Below the pieces are notes generated by a model. It was not told the DNA's origin and ran no database searches. It was given only the letters and a program-made list of their open reading frames with translations. A DNA stretch of 64,000 nucleotides. It comes from Pseudo-nitzschia pungens. Lineage: Eukaryota; Bacillariophyta; Bacillariophyceae; Bacillariales; Bacillariaceae. The stretch's first letter is position 1, and every line of letters begins with the position of its first letter. Location: assembly GCA_037355855.1 (NCBI GenBank), contig CM074767.1, forward strand, positions 2,418,001 to 2,482,000, given 5' to 3'. Shown in pieces: positions 1 to 9,215 of this stretch. The translations under genes and the position numbers were made by a program.

Positions 1-155
1 CTATCACTGCTTGGTTGCAGAGCATGATTCGAGATCAAAACAATAACATCGGTTGTCGAGACGAACAGGATACTCCTATAGTAAAACGTGAAAAATAGAT
101 CGGCCATCTTCTGGTTAATGTCAACTTCCTTGTCACATTTTGTGATTGAGAAAAT

Positions 156-2411
156 ATGAGCGACTCGAAAAAGGTATCTTCTCCCAAAGGTTACACCGGC
201 GATGATACCGTGGATGATGAGCACCTCCGAACAGACGATCCACCACAAGCATCGACGACGACCGCACCACGTCGACCCGATCGGGAAGGAGACAACGCTG
301 ATTTCGATTGTAGACCTACGAGGCCACCTGCGAGACGTGTTACGTCTTCGGGAGGAAACCAACAATCAGTGTTGCCGACAAGTTCGAGTCGTCCTGGAAC
401 AAGCGACTCCACTTCATCGGTGAAAAATACAAAAAAGGATGAAAAGAAGAGATCTTCGAATAAAAATTCCAAGCCGAAGGGAGAAGCCTTCCCGAATGGC
501 AATACGAAACGAAGCAGCAAAGCACGACAACAACAAAAACAGACCGCTTCAAATAACGAACGAAAGGATTCGGGTAAATTCGTCGCCTCGGGACGAAAAA
601 ACACTCGCCCCGAGAGCAACACGAAAAAGGCACGTTTCACCGTTGGTGGCAATAGCCACAGCGGCGTTGCCAACTTCGGTGAGAGGGATCGTGCAGATTA
701 TGTTGAGAACGGGAACACACGCGACGAGAATTGCGATAACGCGTCGCGGACAGATGAAACCCTGTCCACGGCACCGGCTCCACCCTCGTTGCGAGTTGGT
801 AATCATTACGCCCTAGGACCGGGCGCCTATCGCATGTCAACTGGGGGGGTTGCCCGCCATGTGAATGCAAGCGATCAATCGGTTGAGGATAACATAGCCG
901 ACAACATAGCCACTGCCGATGTCACAATTCCTTTTGATGTCGGATTGACCCAAGGTGTCCCGTCGGCATCGCCTCCTCTATTCAGGCCAACAATAAGCTC
1001 TGGAGAAAGTGGGAACGGTTATAATGGCAGATCAAATCTACCACGTCATGTGGACAGTTTTGTCCATACGGATCCAAGAGTAGTGACATCTACATCAGGG
1101 AACCGAGGGAGAATGTCTCCGATCAATCAAACTTCGTCCCCTTGCAACAGGAAAGACATGGATAATCCCGATGACGACTTTTGCTGCAACAAGCGAAATA
1201 AATCGATCACCGTCTACGCCGTGCTGTTTTCCATCACTGTAGTTGCTTCTATAGGAGCAATTATATATGCCACCACTGGCTTCGGTGGTAAAGAAGGTAA
1301 TGACAACTCTATTTCCGTGGGAGTATCTAAGCCTCCTAAGCCTCCTCCACCAGTAACGATGGACAAGTTCCTCGCAGCCCTGCCCGAATACACCATAAAA
1401 TCTATCAGTTTGCCGGACTCACCTCAATCAAAAGCTCTCGAATGGACTAGACGATATGATGATAGGGAGACATACACACTGGATCGTAAGATACAACGAT
1501 TTGCTCTTATGTCCCTTAAATATTCAATCACCGACGAAAATATGCCGGACAAAAACCTGGAAATGTACGCCACTTTACATGAATGCGACTGGTACAAAAT
1601 TTCAAGATGCGTCGATGATATTTACAAGGAGTTAGAATTGTCGAAAACAATGATTCGAGGGGAGCTGGTACCCGAACTGGCGCTGCTTTCTTCGTTAGAA
1701 CGTCTTGGAATGAATGATACAAAGTTGGTTGGTGTTCTTCCGACAGAACTAGGCCAAATCAGTACGTTAAAAGAAATTCTTATGAACGGCAATCTTTTCC
1801 GAGGACCTATACCAACAGATTTTGGGAGGTTGACTAACTTGGAATATGTTGACTTTGGCAACAATTTGCTTTCGGGCACCATTCCTCCCGAGATCGGGTT
1901 GTGGACTAGAGTTACGACCTTGATCCTTTCCAAAAATGGTTTGACTGAAACTATACCATCGGAAATTGCTCAATTGAAAGATCTGACGAAGATAACGATG
2001 TCATCGAACAAATTAACAGGTTTGTTACCGTCGGAGATGGGGCAGTTGAAAAAACTGAAGATATTCGACGCAGGGAAAAACTATTTCAAAGGAGACTTTA
2101 TCTCCAGGTTTGAAAGTTCTCAATCAGTTTTGGAATATTTGAACCTGGAATCGAATGAATTTACTGGTAGTCTGCCCTCGACGATCGGTGAGCTGACGAG
2201 TCTTACTAAACTCGTTTTGAGCTCCAACGCATTCGAGAGCAAGATCCCATCAGAGTTGGGAATGCTAAGTAACGCAAGGACCATTTTGTTGCAAGGCAAT
2301 ATGTTTACTGGGTCGGTCCCTGATGAAATCTGCGAATTGACAGAGTCCATTGACGTCATTGTTTGCTCAGATCTTCCCTGCGAATGTTGTTCCTTGTGTC
2401 CGGGGGATTGA
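156..2411 (+). CDS. LRR membrane protein (diatom LRR receptor-like), single exon
   Basis: The ATG follows an A-rich leader and gives 751 residues with no intron. Residues 1-345 are polar and low in complexity (Ser, Asn, Lys, Arg, Pro) and look disordered. Residues about 350-377 form one hydrophobic membrane segment (core ITVYAVLFSITVVASIGAII). Residues 435-500 carry a Cys pair in the context CDWYKISRC, like the N-cap of plant extracellular LRRs. From about residue 500 to 735 there are some nine 24-residue plant-type leucine-rich repeats (NxLxGxIPxEIGxLxxL), ended by a Cys-rich cap (CxCCxxC). The layout suggests a single-pass protein with a cytosolic disordered N-half and a lumenal or extracellular LRR ligand-binding C-half. 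No kinase domain is present. The family is known from diatoms, but the ligand and function are unknown. Confidence 0.85.
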   Translation: MSDSKKVSSPKGYTGDDTVDDEHLRTDDPPQASTTTAPRRPDREGDNADFDCRPTRPPARRVTSSGGNQQSVLPTSSSRPGTSDSTSSVKNTKKDEKKRSSNKNSKPKGEAFPNGNTKRSSKARQQQKQTASNNERKDSGKFVASGRKNTRPESNTKKARFTVGGNSHSGVANFGERDRADYVENGNTRDENCDNASRTDETLSTAPAPPSLRVGNHYALGPGAYRMSTGGVARHVNASDQSVEDNIADNIATADVTIPFDVGLTQGVPSASPPLFRPTISSGESGNGYNGRSNLPRHVDSFVHTDPRVVTSTSGNRGRMSPINQTSSPCNRKDMDNPDDDFCCNKRNKSITVYAVLFSITVVASIGAIIYATTGFGGKEGNDNSISVGVSKPPKPPPPVTMDKFLAALPEYTIKSISLPDSPQSKALEWTRRYDDRETYTLDRKIQRFALMSLKYSITDENMPDKNLEMYATLHECDWYKISRCVDDIYKELELSKTMIRGELVPELALLSSLERLGMNDTKLVGVLPTELGQISTLKEILMNGNLFRGPIPTDFGRLTNLEYVDFGNNLLSGTIPPEIGLWTRVTTLILSKNGLTETIPSEIAQLKDLTKITMSSNKLTGLLPSEMGQLKKLKIFDAGKNYFKGDFISRFESSQSVLEYLNLESNEFTGSLPSTIGELTSLTKLVLSSNAFESKIPSELGMLSNARTILLQGNMFTGSVPDEICELTESIDVIVCSDLPCECCSLCPGD

Positions 2412-3549
2412 TACAAGTTCTGGACCCCGTATCAAATTAATCATTTGTGAAGGCTGTTTTAAAATTGTAAATGTCCGGACACCTTTTCTGTACAAATGCA
2501 AAGTCGCTAATGACAATGCACTGGTGCAGCACTTGAAGAATGAAACAAGATTTAGGTCTGGCGTCTCCATGCACTTTGTCTATCGCCACTGATCTTCTCT
2601 GTTGCCCGCAAAATTTTGTTGATGAAAAATCATTAGAGAACAAATTCTAATCAGATTACTATGCACTAATGCCATTTTTCGACTGTAATTGGAGGGTTGC
2701 ATTGGCTTGTGATATTTCCTATTCTGCCCAGTATCTATTAGTTTGGATTTCTGACCTTGGTGCTTGGTGTGTAAGACGTTTCAACCTGAGCCTTTCCATT
2801 TTTATCATCACCCTTCCCTAGGGTTTTTTACCTCCAAGCTTTAGCTCTGATTCTAACTGCCGGAGGAACAAATTCAGAGGTCTCCCAGGTCAAAATTAGA
2901 CCCCATGATGACTTTGCTGCACCACCCATGACCATAATGTGTTGTGAGCTGGATCCCTCATACTATATTTACATGGAGTCAATTTTTTGCACCAAATCAC
3001 TTGTAAAAAATAACTCATCCAGTTAAAAGCAGAAATTGTGTCACTTCTCCTTCCCCTTAGTACTACTAGTCTTGCTCCTCACCACTACTACTAGTAGTAG
3101 TTCTAATCACCGTCCACTAGAAGGTTTTCATGAAAGAGATACTAGACCACAGAAGCGACTGTTAACTAGTACTAACGTTGTCATTGCGTAACTTGTAGAA
3201 ATATTCCGTTGGAACATGGTGAATGTTGGTGGCCGAAGCACTCAGCTGAAAGAACTCATGACACACTGTTGACAGCACCGGTATTTTGGTGTTTTTAAAA
3301 AATACTTCGTACTTCGTAATACCAAGACACTACACGTAAGGTACCGGTATGCAACCTTACTCGCACGTGTAGCTTTTTGATCATTTTCACGCCTCTTCCA
3401 ACTTGTTCGGATGTTCTTTGCAGGGGTTAAACCCCCGTTTCTTCGTGCCGATATTTATTTCGGGATATCGAAGAGTCGCATTTTGATCAGCTGACAGTAA
3501 GGTTTACGAGAGAAACTCATCGTCCAATACAAGGCTACCACTTGGTGCA
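2412..3549. other. intergenic region without a supported gene
   Basis: This is AT-rich sequence between two same-strand genes. It holds a palindromic ACT/AGT trinucleotide tract (about 3056-3102), the motif AATACTTCGTACTTCGTAA at 3301 that recurs near 31112, and one TACCGGTA at about 3343. A TATTTATTT stretch about 90 bp upstream of 3550 may be promoter sequence. Short ORFs here show no recognisable family. Confidence 0.5.
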
Positions 3550-4458
3550 ATGGTCATCCGTCAACGCATGCAACCAAGCAGCAGCAGCGGCAGCAATGCG
3601 GCCTTGGTGATAGCCCTCTTGGGGTGGATACTATTACTGCTACCGCAGGTAGCGACGGCTCAAAAATTCGAACCGTACACTCTGAACGGCGGTCTCGTCA
3701 GCGCCGTGGCCGGCAAAAACTTTGCCATAATTGCGTCCGATACACGCATGATTGGTGAGGGAGGATACGTCCTAGAGTCTCGCAACCATTTATCGAATCG
3801 GCTGTGGTCCGTGGACGATGGCACCCTGATGGAAGACACCGAAGATTACTTGCGGTCCCCCCCGGGCCGGGAGGAGTTGGACGAGGTGAAAGTGATCAAC
3901 CTGGAGGACACAACGTTGTCCCGGGCCCCGATTTGGATCGGGTCCTCCGGATGCAGCACAGACTGCTGCCAGCTACAGCGAACGGTCCGCGCCGATGTCC
4001 GGGCGGCCTCCTACTTTGGCCAAATAGCGAGGTCCAATCCGGATCGCGTAGCCAATTTGCTGAGCCAAACCCTCTACGAACGCCGCGGCTTTCCGTACTA
4101 CGCATTCTGCGTGGTGAGCGGACTCGACGGCCCCGAAACAGACGGTGGCAGCGGTGTGTGCGGAAAGGCGTACGTCTACGATGCGATCGGCTCCTACGAA
4201 CGGGTGGCGGTTGCCGCTGCGGGGACCGGACGCGAACTCCTGCAACCCATCCTCGATCGCATGTTCCGGGCGACGTCCGACAATCGACGGGTGGATGGGA
4301 CCGCGAAAGAAGCAGTTGAAACCCTCTGCAAGGCCTATCGATCGGTGTCGGAGCGGGAAATCGGCGTCGGGGACAAGCTGGTCCTGCACGTATCGGAAAT
4401 GAAATCGGATGGGAAGGTTTGCAGACGCGTCTTTGTCGTCCCATTGAAGGAACATTGA
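3550..4458 (+). CDS. proteasome beta-6 (PSMB1)-like protein with N-terminal signal peptide
   Basis: 302 residues. From residue 39 the protein reads as a 20S proteasome beta-6 subunit: FEPYTLNGG, AGKNFAIIASDTR, a shifted GSSGCSTDCCQL, RRGFPYYAFCVVSGLD, YVYDAIGSYERVAV and AGTGRELLQPILD all have counterparts in PSMB1. Beta-6 is a non-catalytic subunit, so no N-terminal Thr is expected. Two features are odd. Residues 17-36 (AALVIALLGWILLLLPQVAT) form a strong hydrophobic core followed by ATA-Q, a good signal-peptidase site just where the normal propeptide ends. An acidic insert of about 40 residues (86-127) also splits the fold. The next in-frame Met lies inside the domain (DTRM), so the leader cannot be skipped. 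The gene is GC-rich. I infer a paralog entering the secretory route rather than the standard cytosolic subunit. No transit peptide is left after cleavage, so a plastid-stroma destination is not supported. Confidence 0.8.
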   Translation: MVIRQRMQPSSSSGSNAALVIALLGWILLLLPQVATAQKFEPYTLNGGLVSAVAGKNFAIIASDTRMIGEGGYVLESRNHLSNRLWSVDDGTLMEDTEDYLRSPPGREELDEVKVINLEDTTLSRAPIWIGSSGCSTDCCQLQRTVRADVRAASYFGQIARSNPDRVANLLSQTLYERRGFPYYAFCVVSGLDGPETDGGSGVCGKAYVYDAIGSYERVAVAAAGTGRELLQPILDRMFRATSDNRRVDGTAKEAVETLCKAYRSVSEREIGVGDKLVLHVSEMKSDGKVCRRVFVVPLKEH

Positions 4459-5559
4459 ACAGTGGTCTGTTTTCCGGTACAACCCGACTGTACGCGATGC
4501 AGCGAAAGTCGCATTGGAAGCTGCTGCAGGGGAATCCATGGATTTTGATTTGAATGTCATTCCGCGACCGAGTCGAATGTGAATACAACCGAGTAGCGAA
4601 AATCTACTCGGTAAAGCCAAAGGAGACTTCAACATAGTCTAGAACGAATAATTGTGCCGATCAACTGGAATGGTGAGAGACAATTTGTCCCGGAACATTG
4701 GTGAATTGTCATTTTTTCTCTCTGAATAAACTCATTGCATTTTCATGTGCCACGACTATATTATTATTATCGATTTTTTGTACTGGGGATTCACACTTGG
4801 CGACTCTAGTAAGTACACGCAGATGAGAAAGCCTCCCCAGCATCATTCATGATGAGATGTTAAGGAGGAAATAGATGTGTTCGACGAATTTTGGAGCCAA
4901 ACATAGAGCTCGATCGAAATCCTCGGCTTGGTTTGTCACAATGCACAGAGGCGAACTGGAGTTGAAGTTTATGTAGATGCAGCAGCATTCGTAGCAGCGA
5001 AGCATTTCCAAAACACACATTTTTGATAATGTTTGAACCACACGTCTCAATCCCGTCAGCCTATCGAGATTCTCATGCAATCCCCAACACAACATAAATA
5101 CTTTGTAAACATGAAACGTTCAAAAGAAACGAAGTGGGCATGATGTTTGAAACTTGCAACGAACGATCGTAGGGATACTAATGTAGTCAAAATCAGAATC
5201 ATACTGTGTATTTGCTTACTACCTTGCTCTGGCCTATTTTCGCAACCCCTGCAGTATCTGTACCGGTAACTCCAAATTTTGCTTTCGGAATATATGTTTA
5301 GCAATGAATGTACCATCGATTCTACTTCAAGAAATAATGATATAAAGAACGCAACGGGAATAATCTTTTTCCTCCCTCCAGAAACCTAAGTAATTATCAG
5401 GTTAGCAGAAAAAATTGCACTGCACTATAGCCCTACTGAAAGTATTTTCGAGCCCATTTCTAGCACCTTCTGAGTAAGTTACCACAATTTTTGGTACTCC
5501 GAGAAGATCCAAATAGACACGCCAACAGGGACCATGGTATTTGCCAGAAATCAAGCCTG
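4459..5559. other. intergenic region without a supported gene
   Basis: This is the 3' flank of the proteasome-like gene, moderately AT-rich. Minus-strand ORFs of 70-90 codons around 4847-5316 have no recognisable domain and no matching neighbour exon. One TACCGGTA lies at about 5260. I see no RNA gene. Confidence 0.4.
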
Positions 5560-5689
5560 ATCAAGTCAATAGACCCATTTCTTGCCAGAGAGCGTACCAT
5601 GGTGAATATTTAGGCTGTAGATACTGCCAAAAATCACTGCAAGATGAAGGTGCAAAGGAAGTTGGTAAAGAACTCTTAGCAATGAGAGC

Positions 5690-6725
5690 TTGCTGAAGTG
5701 GTAGAAAATGCGCTTGTAGAGAACTTGTGCAGCACAGCACTCAGGCAACTGCAATCCCTGATGCAAGAAGAACAGCAAAACAATCCCAAAAAGTTAGATA
5801 TGGTGGTTACAACAGAAAAACAACAGACACAAAGCAACAGCAACACATCACACAGCAGTGCTGCAGCATCAAATGGGAACATGGTGGAGTATCAATGTCG
5901 GATAGAACAGCAACAGGGCACACAGCTTTTAGGTACCGCAATCCCCACAGCAAGAAGAACAGCAATACAATTGCAACATATCAAATAGCAGCCACAGCAG
6001 ATGCAGTAGCATGGCAGATGCAGCAGCGGATGCAGTGAAGAAGCAGCTGCAGCAGCAGACATAGCAGCAAGTTTGGAAGGGGTAAATGATACACTGTTTC
6101 CCCAGATTGTAGCTGGTGGCAGTGCTTGTAGTTTGGACAGAGCAAGAAGTGTCAAATAAGAAGCAGACATGGTCAAACAAGAAAGCAGCAGCGTGTGAGT
6201 AAATAGCAGCTGCAACAAACAACAGCAAGGCAGGAATCTTTCTGACATACCACAAGCAATATAACTCTTCCCCATGGTCAGAAGCAAAAAGAAGCACCAG
6301 TGGGTGAGTGAATAGGAAACAGCAAAAATAGTAATTACAAAAGACAGCAGCTGCAAGTGCAGACACAGACGCAGCAAAGCAGCCACAGTGCAACTGATGT
6401 AGCAGTCACAGTGAAGCAGCAGCAGCGCAGGAGAAACAACAGGATCAGCAGCAGCCACAGCAATGACAGTAGCAACAGCAGCCGCAAACAGCAGCTGCAT
6501 GCCTATTCTGGCAATATGCCAGGCACGTGCTGACATCAAAAATTCCACATATTCCCATTCTCAATATTCTGATTCACATCTCGTAAAGTATCTAAACACA
6601 CAATTCAATACTACTCCAAAATTTCTAGCTTAATGTGTAACAACAATGACAAGAGCAGACGCAACAGCCACAGATGCAGCTATGGACACAGCAGTCGCAG
6701 ATAGAGCACCAGATGCAGCACCAGA
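5690..6725. repeat. degenerate CAG/GCA-rich imperfect repeat tract
   Basis: About 1 kb is dominated by imperfect GCAGCA/ACAGCA runs, with partially repeated phrases such as GCAAGAAGAACAGCAA at about 5763 and 5949. Open frames are long on both strands only because the repeat lacks stops; none has a domain. It looks like an old, diverged microsatellite or minisatellite at the edge of the repeat island. Confidence 0.5.
6560..6634 (-). repeat. degenerate LTR-like fragment
   Basis: Read on the minus strand this begins TGTTACACATTAAGCTAG and continues with TTTTGGAGTAGTATTGAATT. It matches the first 45 bases of the intact 261-bp LTR at 8926 with a few differences. It is probably the end of an older relative in the opposite orientation. 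Confidence 0.5.
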
Positions 6726-6839
6726 CCCCTGACGTAGTTGACTTTTTCACTTGGCCACTTTGCACATGCAAAATAATGTTGAGTACAAATTTCTTGCATT
6801 GGAAACAATAATGAATAGTGCCCCTGCCCAGTTGCAGCA

Positions 6840-7740
6840 TAAGCTCTATCAGTAAAAAAACTTATTGAACAATAAATTTGGAAATGAGCAATTTTGGTGA
6901 CATATATCGGAAGAGAGGCACATATCTCTGCACCTCGACATGCCCAGCCAATAGCGAAGACACACTCTATTAGCTCTTACTCTCCTCCATAATCCTCTAT
7001 ATACATGTCTGTATAGGATGCTATTCCCCCTTAGTAAGCTCAGACTATTGGCATGCAGCCCAAATTTCTGTGTTTTTGGAGTGACAGCATGATCACTGGC
7101 CGCGTTTTTGGGCATGCCCTTGAATTAGCCAATGGAATGGATCCATGGTCGCAAAAACAACTGCTGTTGATCTGCTTGCCATAGTATGAAGATATTCAAG
7201 GTGATATGGAGGATGCCAAGGCCCCTGCGCCAAGAACTGTACCAGGACTACTGGTCTAAGCATCCACTAACTCTCAAACAAGATGCTACTATTCAACATG
7301 ATGTCCAACATATGAAATGTACCAGATTTCTACCCTTCCCAATTGAATCTGTAACATGCTAGCGTAAGCTAGTACTAGTGTTAGGATTGAATCATTAACC
7401 AAATCCAATACAGGAATCAAATATAGAACAACCGAGTATGGATATGTTATATATACACACTTGGAATGATGGTCGAGTCCCAGATCAAGATATATGCCTA
7501 ATTGTAAGACTCGACAATGACAATATGTCAGGCATGCACCGACCTTGAAAATTTCATGTATTTCGATTGTTAACATTTGGTAAATTCTCTAAGCACACAC
7601 AATTATTTACTACTACTCTGAATTTCTACCTTAGTGTGTTACAGAACCAACATTTTGGAATAAGGCAACAAAAGGACTAGCTTATGTAGTCCAAAGCTAT
7701 GGATGCAAGTCACCAATTGCAACAGGGGTTATTGCTGTAA
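6840..7740. repeat. remnant related to the TIR element at 46685-47382
   Basis: Two stretches match the distal element in the same order. 7024-7095 (CCTTAGTAAGCTC, CCCAAATT, TGTGTTTTTGGAGTGACAGC) corresponds to 46860-46930. 7691-7730 (CCAAAGCTATGGATG) corresponds to 47196-47240. The match resumes at 8882-8899 and again at 14712-14765, after later insertions. I judged this by eye. Confidence 0.5.
7500..7642 (-). repeat. degenerate LTR-like fragment
   Basis: On the minus strand from 7642 it reads TGTAACACACTAAGGTAGAA and then CAGAGTAGTAGTAAATAATT, a diverged copy of the start of the 261-bp LTR. A further upstream block (AGGCATGCACCGACCTTGAA) resembles the flank of the fragment at 6560, so the two may be remnants of one family. 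Confidence 0.45.
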
Positions 7741-7924
7741 AGATATTGCTCGTCAGCAAATAGGGGATAACAATAACAATAATACCACATAGAGTCCTGG
7801 CAAATAGTGAGACTACAGAAGATACTGTTCAGTCTATATTGCATACACTCAGTTACTACAAGGTACTTCCCTAGAGGTACATCGGAATCGATCATGGTGA
7901 GGGCGTGATAGGATGTGTTTATTT

Positions 7925-8300
7925 TAGAGTGTAACAGAAAGAGTGACGAATAGTGCGAGCTGAGCCAAAGCGCTCAGCTCTGTATCGTATCGTGACAGCG
8001 CTCCGATAACTCGTATAATAACAGAGCTCTGTAGCTCTGGTACTGTATTCTACGGGTAGCGTATCGGAGTAGCGTAGCTCCGCTTAATTATTCAATCGTG
8101 TGCTAGCTTGCTTGCGCTAACGCGTTGGGTAACTGTCTGGGTCGGGTATGCAGTCATAGTACATATTATACACCAATGACCCGACCCCGGCGGTAGCATA
8201 GTATCTTAGCATGGTATCATGGTAGGTTAGCATCTTCAGTATCTCGTAGCATTAGCAACCCTAACCCTGTAGCATTTAGCTACACCATAACAGGTGCTTT
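7925..8300. repeat. possible diverged solo LTR
   Basis: This stretch contains AGAGTGTAACAG near its left end and CTTAATTATTCAATCGTG followed by GCTAGC. The intact LTR has GGTTAATTATTTAATCGTG and GCTAGC in the corresponding place. The region is rich in short palindromes (for example AGCTGAGCCAAAGCGCTCAGCT-like pairing at about 7960). Ends and target duplications are not clear. Confidence 0.35.
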
Positions 8301-8382
8301 ACTCGGGGTACGTACAATTGGTACAAATCGTACACGACGGCCCTAGTAATTTCTGCTAGCATCCATACTAAACAGGATAGGT

Positions 8383-8470
8383 CTGTTGCTAAGCCTGTTG
8401 CTAAGCCTGTTGCTAAGCCTGTTGCTAAGCCTGTTGCTAAGCCTGTTGCTAAGCCTGTTGCTAAGCCTGT
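8383..8470. repeat. 12-bp tandem repeat, 7.3 copies
   Basis: The unit CTGTTGCTAAGC is repeated seven times without error, followed by a partial CTGT. It is non-coding and lies between LTR-like debris and the intact retroelement. Confidence 0.95.
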
Positions 8471-8902
8471 ATGCTACCAATTAGCACACAGCCCAGCACT
8501 CAGCCCAGCACCTGTTAGTCAGTTACTGGAGGCTGCTGACTGTAGCCCCAGTACACTCTCCTACACAGGAGCCTTAGCACAGATCATAGCACCCACCTTG
8601 AATATCTTCATATTGCTGTGAGGATGAATTCCGAATAGCTAGTGAATAAATACCTCACTCTTTACTAAATACATGCAATTATATTGACAGTAGAGAGCAT
8701 ACACACATTTTGCAGGTTATGAGCATCATTAACTAATTTTCATCACCTACCCACCAATAGACTAGTCAACCACAATACAGCAGAGTGATTACTGCTTTTG
8801 CTGTAACCAAAAAGTCCGGATTTACCAAATTGGACAACTTCTAGAATGTTGCGTATTCTCACGGAATTTTTGTGAAAAATCGCAAACAGTTGGTTTGCTC
8901 TC

Positions 8903-8925
8903 TACTAGAGAATTCCTATCAGCTG
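8903..8925 (+). mobile_element. MITE copy A, left part (split by the Ty3/gypsy element)
   Basis: TACTAGAGAATTCCTATC plus AGCTG matches the left end of the 95-bp MITE seen intact at 15864 and 48875. The remainder lies at 14629-14704, on the far side of the retrotransposon. AGCTG (8921-8925) is repeated at 14629-14633 as the retroelement's target-site duplication. Confidence 0.85.
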
Positions 8926-9186
8926 TGTTACACTCTAAGGTAGAAAATTGGAGTAGTATTAAATTGTGACTAAAGTTTCAACTCTTAAGCGAGTGTTACG
9001 ATTTTCGTGTGAACGTTTGAATATACAAACGCGCGCCGTGCTCATATTTGAATAACGGCGCACATGCATTGCTGGAGCGCCCGGCGTACAGTTTGAATAT
9101 TTGTATTCAAACACCGGTCAGCTCGTATGTGGGATTCGGTTAATTATTTAATCGTGATTCATGTTTGCCTACGCTAGCATGTCACA
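8926..9186 (-). repeat. 3' LTR of the Ty3/gypsy element
   Basis: 261 bp, identical base for base to 14368-14628 in my reading, with TGT...ACA ends. As the genes run on the minus strand, this is the 3' LTR. No strong polypurine tract is evident next to it. Confidence 0.95.
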
Positions 9187-9215
9187 TAGTGCCTCATGAT
9201 TAAGCGAAGCCTGCT

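Noticed and set aside
3896..4635. Long minus-strand Arg/Pro-rich ORFs
   Set aside because: They are shadows of the GC-rich proteasome-like gene.
5690..6725. Gln/Ala- or Cys/Leu-rich proteins encoded in the CAG tract
   Set aside because: Open frames occur on both strands because of repeat composition; no domain or conserved start.
8383..8470. CRISPR-like array
   Set aside because: Units are contiguous 12-mers without spacers, in a eukaryotic genome; it is a simple tandem repeat.
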